Notes under the pieces: generated by a model
What the model saw: the letters and a program-made list of their open reading frames with translations, nothing else
What the model was told of the DNA's origin: nothing
Database searches by the model: none
Assembly (NCBI GenBank): GCA_963932145.1
Contig: OZ010587.1
Coordinates: 111,335,307-111,399,306, forward strand
Length of the DNA: 64,000 nucleotides
Reading direction: 5' to 3'
Source of the DNA: Acanthosepion lycidas
Taxonomy: Eukaryota; Mollusca; Cephalopoda; Sepiida; Sepiidae
Shown here: piece by piece, positions 46,311-57,842 of the stretch
How the letters are laid out: each line of letters begins with the position of its first letter
How positions within the stretch are numbered: position 1 is the stretch's first letter
Translations under genes and position numbers: made by a program

Positions 46311-46831
46311 ATTTCCTTATGAGGAAACTGCTAGCACTACCATTTTTGAAAAGTTATGAAAGAAAAATTTTGTTTAAAAATAGATTTTAATCTATTCTCT
46401 GTCTCCAGCTGAGATCAAAATGTGTTTCATGTTGCTTTTAGGGTTAAAGATTGCCTTATTTGAAGAACTAAGCAATTTAATTATAAAATTAATCAACCAT
46501 TTATTTATAAATAATCATTAATAATTAAATTATAATCAATAATAGATAATTAAATAATAATAATAAAGAATCATTTATTTCTAAAATTGATAAAAAAACA
46601 GAAATGAATAAGGAAAGGGAATCTTTTAATGTATTATATACATGATGTATATAAACACCAATTCAGCAGCCAGAGTGCTCAATTCATAACTGAAGAGTGA
46701 TGCATTAATAGCAGGAGCAGCCACTGTTTTTAAAAATTTCCTTTCTCTATAGTGCTCAATCGGTGAATGAGAGCAAGTCATCCATGCACACACACACACA
46801 ATGTAATTTTATTGAAATTATTTCTTTCCAG

Positions 46832-46980
46832 TGGAGTTCATGTCTGATGACGATGACAACGATGATGATGTAAGAAAAAAGAAAGAAGTAGAAATGCCAC
46901 AATCGATTGATGTTAAGAGCATTATTGAAGAATTCCGTGCCTTTCCTCAAATGCTATCTCCTTTACCACTAAGTGATGAG
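46832..46980 (+). CDS. Internal exon: Asp-rich patch and first SPLP motif
   Basis: The acceptor is ATTTCTTTCCAG and the donor GTAAGA. It encodes 49 residues: VEFMSDDDDNDDDVRKKKE, then a predicted helix SIIEEFRAFPQMLSPLPLSD. The acidic run resembles CK2 target and chromatin-interaction segments. The helix plus SPLP motif recurs twice in the following giant exon (53169-53240 and 53331-53399), so this exon and that one carry related short linear motifs. Phase 1 in, phase 0 out. A (TA)n tract begins about 95 bases past the donor. Confidence 0.85.
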
Positions 46981-47072
46981 GTAAGAAAGAAGCTTTTTCG
47001 ATATTTCTCAGATTTTCTCACCCCATTAAGTAATGATATTATCAAACAAACCACACTAAAGGACCATCATCT

Positions 47073-47075
<3 letters not shown>

Positions 47076-47120
<45 letters not shown>
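47076..47120. repeat. (TA)n microsatellite
   Basis: TA tract about 95 bp after the donor of exon 46832-46980. Confidence 0.95.
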
Positions 47121-47123
<3 letters not shown>

Positions 47124-47274
47124 CATTGAATTATGTCACTTTGTTTCTCCTATAGCTTGCCTGACATTTTAGCTAACTTGATGAATATTTGTGAGCATTC
47201 CTTAACTAAAAAATATTGAAAAACAGATTTGCTCTTGTATATAAATACTTGTTATAAAAAAAAAAAATCCTTGC

Positions 47275-47395
47275 ATTTGCCTTGAGAAAGTTCCTCAGAA
47301 GATGAAACGTGTTGGGTAAGATAAAGTTTTCTTTTTGTCTTTATTCTTATTGCTCTTTTACACATATACTCTATCTGAATTTTTTACACACACAC
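47275..47395 (+). repeat. Single PLE-like arm related to 18440
   Basis: CCTCAGAAGATGAAACGTGT and GGGTAAGATAAAGTTTTC match the 18440 pair's right arm; followed by (AC)n. Confidence 0.45.
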
Positions 47396-47729
47396 ACACA
47401 CACACATATAGCTAGATATATTAGTTGATAGGTTGTAACACTACAATTATGATTGGTACACTTGCATGGAAGAGGATGGTAAATGATTACATCTTAGTCT
47501 TAAATATTTTGAGTGTTTTATGGCCAGCAGTGAAGTTTGTGAAGTGGAGTTTTCAAAGTGGCCACTCACTTGACCAAAAGTAAATAAAATAAATAAATTA
47601 AAACTTTTGATGTCAAGTAGTATGTTATTGAACTGTGAAGATTTCTGTTTGGAGGTTTATATAAACAGTCACAGAATGTAGAATGTAACAAAATGTAGTT
47701 CTGGTCTACCTATTGTTTTTTTGTCATGC

Positions 47730-47819
47730 TTTTATTTTATTTGCTTTTATTTTATTTGCTTTTATTTTATTTGCTTTTATTTTATTTGCTTTTATTTTAT
47801 TTGCTTTTATTTTATTTGC
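47730..47819. repeat. 15-bp tandem repeat, six units
   Basis: TTTTATTTTATTTGC is repeated six times without variation, which implies recent expansion. Confidence 0.9.
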
Positions 47820-47894
47820 AATGTTTGTGATTGGCTGTATAAATATAAATGTAGGATGAAAATGGTTTTTAGTTTGACAATTATTTCCAAATGA

Positions 47895-48235
47895 TATTAC
47901 ATCGTCCTGGGTATGACGATAAAACTACATCTGCATCCTGGGTAAGATGATAAACTACATGCGTGTCCTGGGTAAAACGATAAACTACATCCAACAGCAA
48001 GGCCTATGATAATACGTTTTTGAAAAAATAATGTTGCCAGCTGTACGTTTTGGAAAAAAAAAAAAAAAATAATATTACCAGCTATACGTTTTTGAAAAAA
48101 TAATATTACTAGCTATACATTTTTGAGATAAAAATATTAACAGAAATGGATTTTTGACAAAACAAAAATATTACCAGGAAAAAAAAAAGTTGTCAGCATT
48201 AAATGACCCATTGAGGTTGATATGCCATAAAACAA
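47895..48235 (+). repeat. Dispersed repeat C, copy 4, expanded units
   Basis: The GTCCTGGGTATGACGATAAA unit is triplicated and the TATACGTTTTTGAAAAAATA unit is repeated about four times before the tail GCATTAAATGACCCATTGAG. It ends about 120 bp before the giant exon. Confidence 0.7.
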
Positions 48236-48353
48236 AACAAGCCAAACCAAACCAAATAATATACAAATGAAAATACAGATATGTTCTTTTCAAAAAAGAC
48301 ACAAATGCTTTGATTGAAATTTTGAAATAACGCTTTTTTTTTTCTTTTTTCAG

Positions 48354-51300
48354 AATGAACTGAATTCTTCATTGGATAGCTCTGAAAAATCTGTTAATGA
48401 TCTGGCAAAGCTTCTGGAACTAGAATTTTTACAGAATTCTGAATTGCCCAACCAAGAATCTGATCAGAACTCAGCAGAAGTTGTCTCATTCAAATCCATT
48501 CACCCTCTGACAAATTCTGCCAATTCTAACTTGACCGCCTCATCTACTTCATCTTTACCAAACTCGGATTCAGTTTTAAAACCTGACCCTAAAACCAACT
48601 CTGTAGCTAAATTGGCCACAACTAGTCAGTTGTCATCTGCTGTGGGGGAATTGGCCATGGCTGGTCCATTGTCATCTACTGTGGCAGAATTGACCACAAT
48701 TGGTCACTTGTCATCTGACTCTGATAATGAAGAGGAGAAAACCAATTCCCCATTGAAGTCTAATCCATCAGCTTCAGTTTTACACACAAACAAAACGAGC
48801 AATTGTCTTCATGAAACCAAATTCCCTACCCTTAATAAGTCTGGTGATGAAAAAGAATTTAAAATGTCTCCTCAATTAAAACCTTCAATTCCAGTCAGAT
48901 CAGTGAACAAATCAAGTCAAATTAAGCATAAAGCAGAATTGTCTACGTTTGGTAATTTGTCATCAGAATCTGATGAAGAAGAAGAATTTAAGACATCAGC
49001 ACAATTAAAACCTTCATTCTCTGAATCGGTGACAGACAACTCAAATGGCTCTCAACTTGAAGCTTCTAATAATTCTTTGAAAAGTCTGGCAAAAGAGTTT
49101 CAGTTAAAATCCCCTAAACTTTGCACCTCTGAAAATTCTATTAACAGATCATCAAATTCTTCTCCTTTGTCTGAAGATAAAGTTTGTAAAGTTAATGGAC
49201 AAATGTTTAAAGCCCCTTCTGGCAATCTAGTTGAGTCCATTGTTCTTAACAAACAAGATCCTGAAACAAATGCTGGAATGGATCCTTTAAAATCTAACAC
49301 TGAAATGCCAAACTCTTTTGGGCAAAGTAAGGCAGCTAAAAATAATGTGGAAGCCATTAAGCATGTCATAAATCCAGACAATCATTTAACACACAAACAG
49401 ATGACTTCATTTAAGATGGATATGGTAAATCTTTTTGGTAGCGAATATCTTTCTTCTTCGAGCAATGAAGATAGTGATGAAGAGAATGCAAGTAAGCATC
49501 CGACTCCTTCTGATAAGATTAAATCATCCACTTCTGTAGAGAAAGATCCAAGAAATCTTACCCTAGGAAGCAAAACAATGGAAAACTCTTCTTCCAATGG
49601 AAATGATTGTCAAAATCCAACCAGTATTATTAATTGCAACTCTGAGAAATCTTTTGAAAAAAATGATGAGAAATCAATTTCTTTCCCTAAAAGATTGTCT
49701 GAAGTTAATTCTAGTTTAAATAGTAAAGCAACCAAGAAAATATCAGTTGACAAAAACTCTAGTTTACTTTTCAAGCCAAATTCTATTTCAAGTAATTCTG
49801 GTGACTGCAAAACTGGTTCTGCTATCCTTCCAAAAATGCTTCAAACCAACCTCAAAAATGTACCTGAAATAAATCCCTGCATGGAAGATCCGAAAAACGT
49901 GGATCAAAATTCTCTGAAAACTGATCCAGAAAATCTAAAAGAATTTTGCTTGTCTAATGCTTCATCTATGGAGGTCAGTTTAAAGTGTACTGATGTTAAA
50001 GTCAATCCTGAAATCGTGTGTTCAAAATTTGGGTCTCCAGAGTTAGAAAAGCGAACAGAGTCTGTCAGGATTGTCAAAGATTCACCAGAAAAAATAAATG
50101 CAGACACTAATGTTAAAAAAAGCGATCAGGGATCTGCCATTGTTGAGGAAAACCATTCTGAAACAAATGCCAATGATAATTGCTCTCTTCCTGATACTCT
50201 TGAACCTCTCCTGGTAACAAACAGTAAAGAGAACAAGAAAATGTCATTGGACAGTTTATCAGAAAATTTAATGGAATTGAAACCACCATGTTTAGAGTCT
50301 ACAAAGAACTATAGTATTGATAGGAAAATCTTTAAAATAACCATGACAGGAAAAAACGATTCATTTGAAAACAACCCAAATTTATCTTCTGCAAAAGAGA
50401 AAGACCAAAGTGATAAAAGCAAATCTTTGCTTGAAGACCAATCTATAAAGAAAGACATCAAGTTATTAACAGTAGAGGAGCAGTCTGCATCTTCATCTGA
50501 AAAAAATTGGATTGAAGATTGTGATGAAAATCAGACTGTTTGTCAGATTAATGTAAATGTCGAGAATTCTGTAATAAAAGGTAGTCCTAAGAATGTTGTC
50601 GTAGATTCTGTAGATGCCGGCTCATCTTTAACTAAAGAAGTTCAAATTGAATCTAAGAAGGTAACTGAAGTATTAGAACTCTTAGAAAATGGTAACAACA
50701 CAGAAAATGTTTCTTTTCACTTGTTTTCAACAGAAAGTCAAAGTCAACCTAAAGAAAATCCTTCTGGGTTAAGTATCCCTTTAAATGTGAAAAATAGTTG
50801 TGCTATGAGTCCTCCCACAGAAATGGCATCTTCAAAAGAATTTTCTGTAAATAATTCTTCTTCAAAGTCTGCTGATGTTGAGAAAATGCAACCCAATCTT
50901 TCAGAGTCAATTTCCCAGAGCCCCAACAAATGTACTCATATTCTTACTGACACATTTCAGACTATTTCCCCCTCTGTTCCTTTGCAAATCACAAACCTCC
51001 CAGATGGGGACAAATCTGTTGATGACACAACTGTCCCTAAAAGGACAGAAAAATTGATTTCTTCCCCAGAAAATAATTCTCTTGCTAAAAAGCCTAATGT
51101 CCTTTCTGAATCTGATATCAATAAAGCTGATCCTTCTTTCCAGCCTGTTTCCGGTGAAAAGAGATCTCATGATCCAGACGGTCTATTTGATGCTGCTGAC
51201 AGTCTTTTGAGGCTGAGTGGTCATGCTATCATAAATGGTTCATATTCAAGTGATAAGGAAAATGAACTAGAGAACATATCTGACAAATTGATTCCGAGTG

Positions 51301-53686
51301 AAACCGAACTAAAGAAAGTAAACAAGGCAGACAATGTTACCAGCTCAGTTGACGGACTGCATTTGTTCCAATATGACTCTGCCGAAGATTCTCAACACAT
51401 GAAAACTGGTAAGAATTCTAACCATTCCAGAAGCTTGTCTGAATGTTGCAAAGATGCTGAAAGTTTAACAAATGGTACAGAAAACATTCCAAAAAAACTT
51501 AATAATGATTCAAGTTTATTTTTTGAAAATGGTAACTTGGAGCTCTTGAAAAATGGCAGCAAAGAAAATTGTAAAAACCTTTGGAATTTCAATAATTTAC
51601 CCCAGGACACTGAAAATTCAGAAAACCTTAAGATCAGTATTAAAGAGATTGGAGGCCGACTTAATAGCTCTGGAAATCCAGAAACCTTAGGAAATGGTTT
51701 TGATAAAAGACTAAAGTGTTTTCACAAATTATCTGAAAATATTGAAAAATCTGCTAACAAAAAAACTGATTCCATAGAAAATAGAAAAGAACAAGAAATT
51801 TGTAGTCGATCAACAGAAAACAATAAAGATGCTGAAAAGAATTGTATTGATGATAAAAGACTTAAGGATTTCAATCATTTGTCTGAGAATGACATAGAAT
51901 CAGGTAGCTTAAATGATATAGAAGAAAAGGCTAAGAAGATAAATAATTCAAGGAATTTGTCAAAAAGTCTTCAAGACTCTGAATTGTTAAGAAATAATAC
52001 TGGAGAAGGAAATTGTAAAAAATGGTGTAGTCCTAACGTAAAAGTTGGAGTTATTGAGGCTTCTAAATGTCTTCAGAACGGTATGAAAGAAAATAGTGAG
52101 AAAATTCACAATTCCAATGGTTTGTGTGAAGACAATGAAAATCCTGATCACCCAAACAAAAATGCTGGGAGGTCTATGAATAATGAGTTACCATTTGTTG
52201 AGGTCAGTCTTGCATCTGAAGATATTTCTAGCACTGTTCAAGGGGAAGAAAGCAATAATGTGAATGTTTGTGATAATCTTTTAACAAAAGAAACCAATAT
52301 TACTGATGACCAAAATAGTTCTAATGTTGAAGAAATTCTGCCAACAAATATCATTAAATGTCAAAATGAAAATGATGTTTGTAATGATTTGTTAAAACAT
52401 TCTGTTACTGGAGATCTATCTTCGATGGAGGAATTCTCTGACCTTGATTCAACAGAACTGACGCCTATGGCAAATAGAAATTTTGTAAGTAATATAAATA
52501 TGAATGAGTTATTTGGAGATGATGATGATGATGATCAGTTGAATTCTAAGTCTGAGAAAATGGTTACTATTACAGAACCAAAGAATTTTACCGCCAGTCT
52601 TTCAAATGACTCTGCCTCCAGAGTCAGTAATTGTGATTCTTCTGTTGGTAGCAAAAACCAAAATTTACTGCCATTGTTTGTAAATAAAGTTAGTGCAGAA
52701 AAAAAAAATTTGCAATCAGTTTTAGGTGACACACAAGAACAATCTCAATCAAACGGGTTTGGTACTTTAAAGTCTCGAAAAAAGAGAAAACCTGCTTGTA
52801 AGATGGCCGCTGCCCCTACTAGACTCCTAAAATCAAGCAGGAAATCTATTGATGACAACGATAAATTAGGCAAAGCAACAACTGAAAAAGCTGTGATAAA
52901 TTCCTCAAAATATTTAATAAAGTTTGTTGCTTCAAGTGAGAAACTCTTTTTACCCAACCAATTAGTAGACCCTGTTTCCCATGACAATTCCCCTCCGTCC
53001 ATGAAGAAAATAAAAAAAGATGAGGATCCTGTTGAGCCGACTTCAGTTCTCAAAAACTGCTTACATTCATCAAAAACTATTAACGAGACAAACTGCTTAC
53101 AAATGCAAAACGACATTTGCTCTCAACAGCTGTTCGCAAGGAAATCTAAGGGAGATAATTCTGGAGATATTTGTGAACTCATTAAAGAGTTTATCCTGGT
53201 TGCCGGCCCTGTTTCTCCACTACCGTCGACTCCAGAGGAAAAATCAATTCTCCAATTTCCTAATGCTTCCTCACCTTCTTCCAAAGAACAAATAAACGTG
53301 AACACATCAACTCCAACTTCTACCTGTGATTATTTTCGAGACATCAAGCCCCTTTTAAATATAATTCCCCAAATTTCCCCGATTGTTACCCCGAAAAAGC
53401 TTAGGGAAAGGAAAAGCAAAAAATGTTTATTAAAAGCCTTTGTGTCTGATGATTCAACAAAAAGTGACATCGTAAATGCAGCAAGACCTCTACCACAGAC
53501 TTTGGCTGTTGACGTAGATTCTGGCAATGGTGAAAACAAGACGAGCCTTTTCTTACAGTCAGATTCCTTAACTCAATCCAAACCGACAGCCACTGAAGCA
53601 AACTGCATCATGCAAGTGGATGCTTCACAACCTTCTGCTGATAAAAAGTGCCTCAACTCTCAGCAAAGACTGCTTCGAAAAAGCAG
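48354..53686 (+). CDS. Giant exon of Ser/Asn/Lys/Glu-rich nuclear scaffold protein
   Basis: Acceptor CTTTTTTCAG, donor GTGAGT, 5333 bases, 1777 codons plus two bases, uninterrupted. It enters in phase 0 at NELNSSLDSSEKS; there is no Met near this point, which fits an internal exon. Composition is Ser, Asn, Lys, Glu and Thr with few aromatic residues: probably disordered. Visible parts, in exon residues: three 13-residue repeats (87-125) ending LSSDSD plus acidic tail; a second LSSESDEEEE near 196; 'NLFG' near 360 and 'ELFG' plus six Asp near 1386-1394; degenerate Asn/Ser/Glu repeats about 1023-1276; a basic RKKRK cluster near 1475; SPLP motif 1606-1629; SPIVTP motif 1660-1682 followed by basic KLRERKSKK. 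I know no enzyme domain here. A giant exon is also a feature of vertebrate ICE1. Confidence 0.95.
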
Positions 53687-54139
53687 GTGAGTGAAATTCA
53701 TTGGATATACATTAATTTCTGTAGAGATGCAAATTAGAAGTCATTATCATATTTGCAGTTAATGAAGAAGTGACAAAAGGAGAAGCTGGTTTGCTGTAAA
53801 CTTGTCAACATGAACAAAAAAGTTAATGAAACAATAATTTTAATTTTACTATGAGAAAGATTAACACACACACACACATATTTTAAATTTATTTGTTTAA
53901 ATGTTATTTTTTAAATAGATACTTATATTTGAGTAGATGCTCTGTTTTTATTTATCTATAAACAGTATATTTATTTACATCTACTGGCCTATATATTCAA
54001 GAAAATCTTGTTAGAAAAATATATGTTCCCTAACAGGATGTTAGGATACAAAACAGAGCAGATATGTATCTTTCAAGGATTGGGAATATATGTGTTCAAA
54101 AGTGCTATTCGGGCTTTGTTTGATCAGGAGTTTTTGTTC

Positions 54140-54245
54140 TCTCTGCTGTGGGCAGGTATTGAACTCACAACTTTTTGGGTTAAGTCACTTTTTTGGATTA
54201 TTTCAAGAAACACTTTATCCACTGGGCCATGTGTCCTTGGGAACT
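54140..54245 (-). mobile_element. SINE family B head, reverse
   Basis: The minus strand reads GGCCCAGTGGATAAAGTG (A box) and GTTGTGAGTTCAATACC (B box). Its body is missing. Confidence 0.6.
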
Positions 54246-54535
54246 AAATATAAGGGTAGGGTTCGAAATTCCAATGTATATCACCTGAAGAAGGCCAGAG
54301 TGCACAACGGCTGAAACGTCGTGAATATAGCAATAACGATGAGGACAACAGTCTGAATGATGTAAATAGTGTAAATATTTACAATACCTCATCTCAGAAA
54401 TATAGACAGATCCTGAAGAAGACTGGAGCATATAATGGCCGAAATGTTGTGAATCTGGCAATAAAGATGAGGACAACAGTCTGAACGATGTAAATAGTGA
54501 AATAGTTACAATACCTCATCTCAGAAATGGAGACA
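54246..54535 (+). mobile_element. SINE family B body with two hammerhead-like units
   Basis: GAAATTCCAATGTATATCAC is followed by CTGAAGA at 54285 with GAAAC at 54313-54317, and by a second unit CTGAAGA at 54413 with GAAAT at 54441. Both are followed by GATGAGGACAACAGTC. It lies in the intron after the giant exon. Confidence 0.7.
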
Positions 54536-54885
54536 GATGTTAACATTTATAAAAAAAGAAAGTATAGATAACTCTTCAAAAAGTTAGGAATAGATTTGAA
54601 AATGTTTTTATGAAAAAAAGTAATCTTCTAAAATTATAAAAACGTCAATATTTTTAGATTCTGACAAATGTTGTGGGTAGAATTATATTATAAGTAATAC
54701 TAATGTCTAAAAATTATTCAATCTGGGGGAGAGGGAACCAGCCAATTAACCCCTCAGTAATGCCAGATTTACAAATTTTTAATCAGTCAAATATGTTTAC
54801 CTGCTTCCAACAATGATTTTCATCTCTTGTTTACAAATGTTTATTTTATGTGTACTTAACGATGCTTGTTTTCTTCAAATTTCAG

Positions 54886-55234
54886 AGCCTTGCACCGTAT
54901 CTGTCCCCCACATGTTACTTCTTCAAAGGACTCCAAGTCAGATCCAAAGAAATTGTCAAAAAATACAAAACCAAAAGTTTCCCAAAATTCTTCCACTGCA
55001 AAAGTGCCTGCATCATCTTGCCATTCCCCCAAGATGAATATTTCCTTAGAGACAAACCCAAAACCAACTGCTGAATTAGAAGCACCAAATATGGAGGTTA
55101 TAAATTCTGCTGAACCAGAAAAAGTATCAACTCTTGTAGAGTCTGTTGATGGCAAGGAAAATGTGCAATCAGTTCGTAAAAGGAAGCTGAACGTGACCAA
55201 AGATTCAATTGAGGTTCCCAACGAAAAAAAACAG
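54886..55234 (+). CDS. Internal exon, Lys/Ser-rich with basic cluster
   Basis: The acceptor is CTTCAAATTTCAG; the donor is CAG before GTGTGT. It encodes 116 full codons after completing AG|A (Arg), starting RALHRICPPHVTSSK and ending with RKRKLNVTK and NEKKQ. Phase 2 in, phase 0 out. The upstream junction joins LLRKS to RALHRICPP. The RKRK cluster is a plausible nuclear localisation signal. The following 6-kb intron is filled with Penelope-like elements. Confidence 0.88.
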
Positions 55235-55486
55235 GTGTGTTTCTAATGTACTTTCTTTTGGTTAAAGAAAATTTTTTTGCATGATGTTCTGAAATTAATT
55301 ATTTTCATCTTTACACAAATTTTTCAAACTTGCATAGTACCGTTCTAAAATGATGGGATTATTTATGATGATCAGGACTTGGATGCCATGGATCAAAATT
55401 TTGCCTCATGGCATTTCTGTCTAGGATCAGTGTAACATCTGTCTACTCAGGGAAAAGTGTTGCATACACACACAACTACACCTTTT

Positions 55487-55530
<44 letters not shown>

Positions 55531-55533
<3 letters not shown>

Positions 55534-56982
55534 CATTAAAAATGACAGACAAGGTACTACAGTTAAGCTTTTTATTTAATTGTTCTTGTGTTTGAACAAG
55601 AGCTTTCTTTTCTGGACAAAGAGTGTGTAAAAACTGTCCAAATGTTTTATAGTTCCAAGTGCTTTCAGCTCCACCTTTAGCCTTTATTAAGGATGATTCA
55701 ATATTCGATATTTACACAGGTCCGTAAACCGAAAATATATGCCCGCTACGTAGATGATATTTTTATTTTAGCAAATAGCATTAAAGAAATAGATACACTT
55801 AAGACCACATTTGAGAAAAAATCCGTCCTTAAATTTACTTATGAACTTAGCCAAAAAAAACAAACTCCCATTCTTAGATGTTCTTGTAGAATATAGCAAT
55901 AACACTTTTATCACCTAATTATACAAAAAACCACTAGCAAGAACTCTTAACTTTAAAAGCAAATGCTGACTCAGGTACAAAATAGCAGTAATAAAAAAAC
56001 TTCCTAAAAAGAGCACACCAGAATTCATCCTCTCGACTACTCTTCCTCAAAGAACTTAATAATGTAAAACAAACACTAATCAACAACGGCTTCCCTAACC
56101 ACCTTATAGACCACCAAATTAGACTATTTCTCCCCAAAGTAAGTAATAACAATAGTCAACATACAATCAAAAACTACATAAACATTTATTACAAAAATCA
56201 AATGCACATTAACTACAAACAAGATGAATCTTCACTTAGAAATATTATAATTACATGCACTACACCAATCAACCAGAATAAAAAGATAAATGAAATTATC
56301 TACTATAAAAATTTAAGACAGATAACCTCATCCTCAAAAATAACAACACACCAGTTAAGTCAAAATTACAAAGAACGAACATTATCTTTGAGTTCAAATG
56401 CCCCTTAAGGAACTGTGTTCCTGATCTAACCGGACTCATAAATAATTATATCGGTTATACAACTACATGCTTATCCAGAAGCCTTACGTTACACCTATCT
56501 GATCACAGCTCCATTAGAACCCATTTAAACACACACAAAAATTTACTAAACTCCATTAGAAACATACGAGTAGAAAACACAAATATAATAACTTTATCCA
56601 CTTGTAAAAAAAGCCTAAAAATAATGGAAGCTTTAATAATAAAAAAGAAAAAGCCAACTCTTAACAATATTAACTACGAACAAGGCCACAATGTGCTAAC
56701 CGTATTCGGAAATTAAAAACATCTCTACAACACACTAAAACATACACATAATGCACACACTCAATTAAGTTTAAAAAGTGAATCATCCTTGATAATGGCT
56801 AAAGGTATAGCCAAAAGCACTCAGAACTATAAAACATCTGGACAGTTATTACACACTCTTTATCCAGAAAAGAAAGCTCTTGTTCGAACATAAGAAAAAT
56901 TAAATAAAAAGCTTAACCATAGTACCTTGTCTGTCATTTTTAATGAAACATGCATAAATGCAGGATTGCTGCCTAAATATAC

Positions 56983-56985
<3 letters not shown>
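55531..56985 (+). mobile_element. Penelope-like element, family 1, forward, broken
   Basis: A reverse-transcriptase piece reads KIYARYVDDIFILANSIKEI near 55732-55790, with the YVDD catalytic motif, followed by the conserved 'NTFIT...KPTS' and 'NNGFPNH' region. A GIY-YIG-like end (NNYIGYTT) is coded near 56440. About 150 bp at the left (55540-55700) is the complement of the right end (56770-56945): inverted terminal repeats as known for PLEs. (TA)n touches both ends. Several breaks interrupt the frame; it is a fossil copy in an intron. Confidence 0.8.
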
Positions 56986-57027
<42 letters not shown>

Positions 57028-57455
57028 CAAGCATGTTTGGTTGATTAGTCGAGACGTATGTGTATTTATTTCAAGCCTCTCAGATTCTCTGATTAAATTC
57101 TTAATGTTGATATTAAATTCATTAAGGAAGGCACCATAGTTGTTTTCATTTCTTTTATTTTCTCAAGTACTTTCAACCTCATCCAAGATCGTCTTCAGGA
57201 GTGAATCACCTAGACAAAAAAAAAAAGTAATTTTGATAGTTGTGAAGTTTTTTGGGAAAGGCGCATGAAATGTGTTCTGTTATAATAATAAATACATATA
57301 AACACAGCGTACCTTCTGTTATAATCAATTTTAAAGATTAACTGCTAGCGGCTAAAATTAAAATAAAAATAGACATAATATGTCTAGATTATTCAACCAA
57401 ACATACATGAATAAAGATATCCTGCCCATGCACACATATATATGTGTGTGTGATA

Positions 57456-57484
<29 letters not shown>

Positions 57485-57491
<7 letters not shown>

Positions 57492-57665
57492 CAATACTTA
57501 TTGGAAAGTGCTCAATATCAATGATAGAGCTAACATACTTAGTTGTATGGATGTGAGTTTGTAACCTGAGGTTTCATGCTTTTGTGATCCTCAGAGAAGA
57601 TTTGTCTGAGAATTGCAAAAGCATGAAACCTAGGGTTACAAACTCACATCCATATAACTATGTGT
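57485..57665. repeat. Palindromic PLE-like repeat pair
   Basis: TATGGATGTGAGTTTGTAAC (57546) is complementary to 57633-57653, and AGCATGAAACC appears on both arms. The box GTGCTCAATATCAATGATAG is at 57498. On the minus strand CTGAGGA, a loop and TGAAAC lie at 57594-57572. (TA)n on both sides. Confidence 0.6.
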
Positions 57666-57670
57666 GTGTC

Positions 57671-57841
<171 letters not shown>

Positions 57842-57842
<1 letters not shown>

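Noticed and set aside
49100-53601. Many minus-strand and second-frame open frames of 60-120 codons
   Set aside because: They are shadows of the 5.3-kb coding exon; the + frame is open throughout and bordered by matching splice sites.
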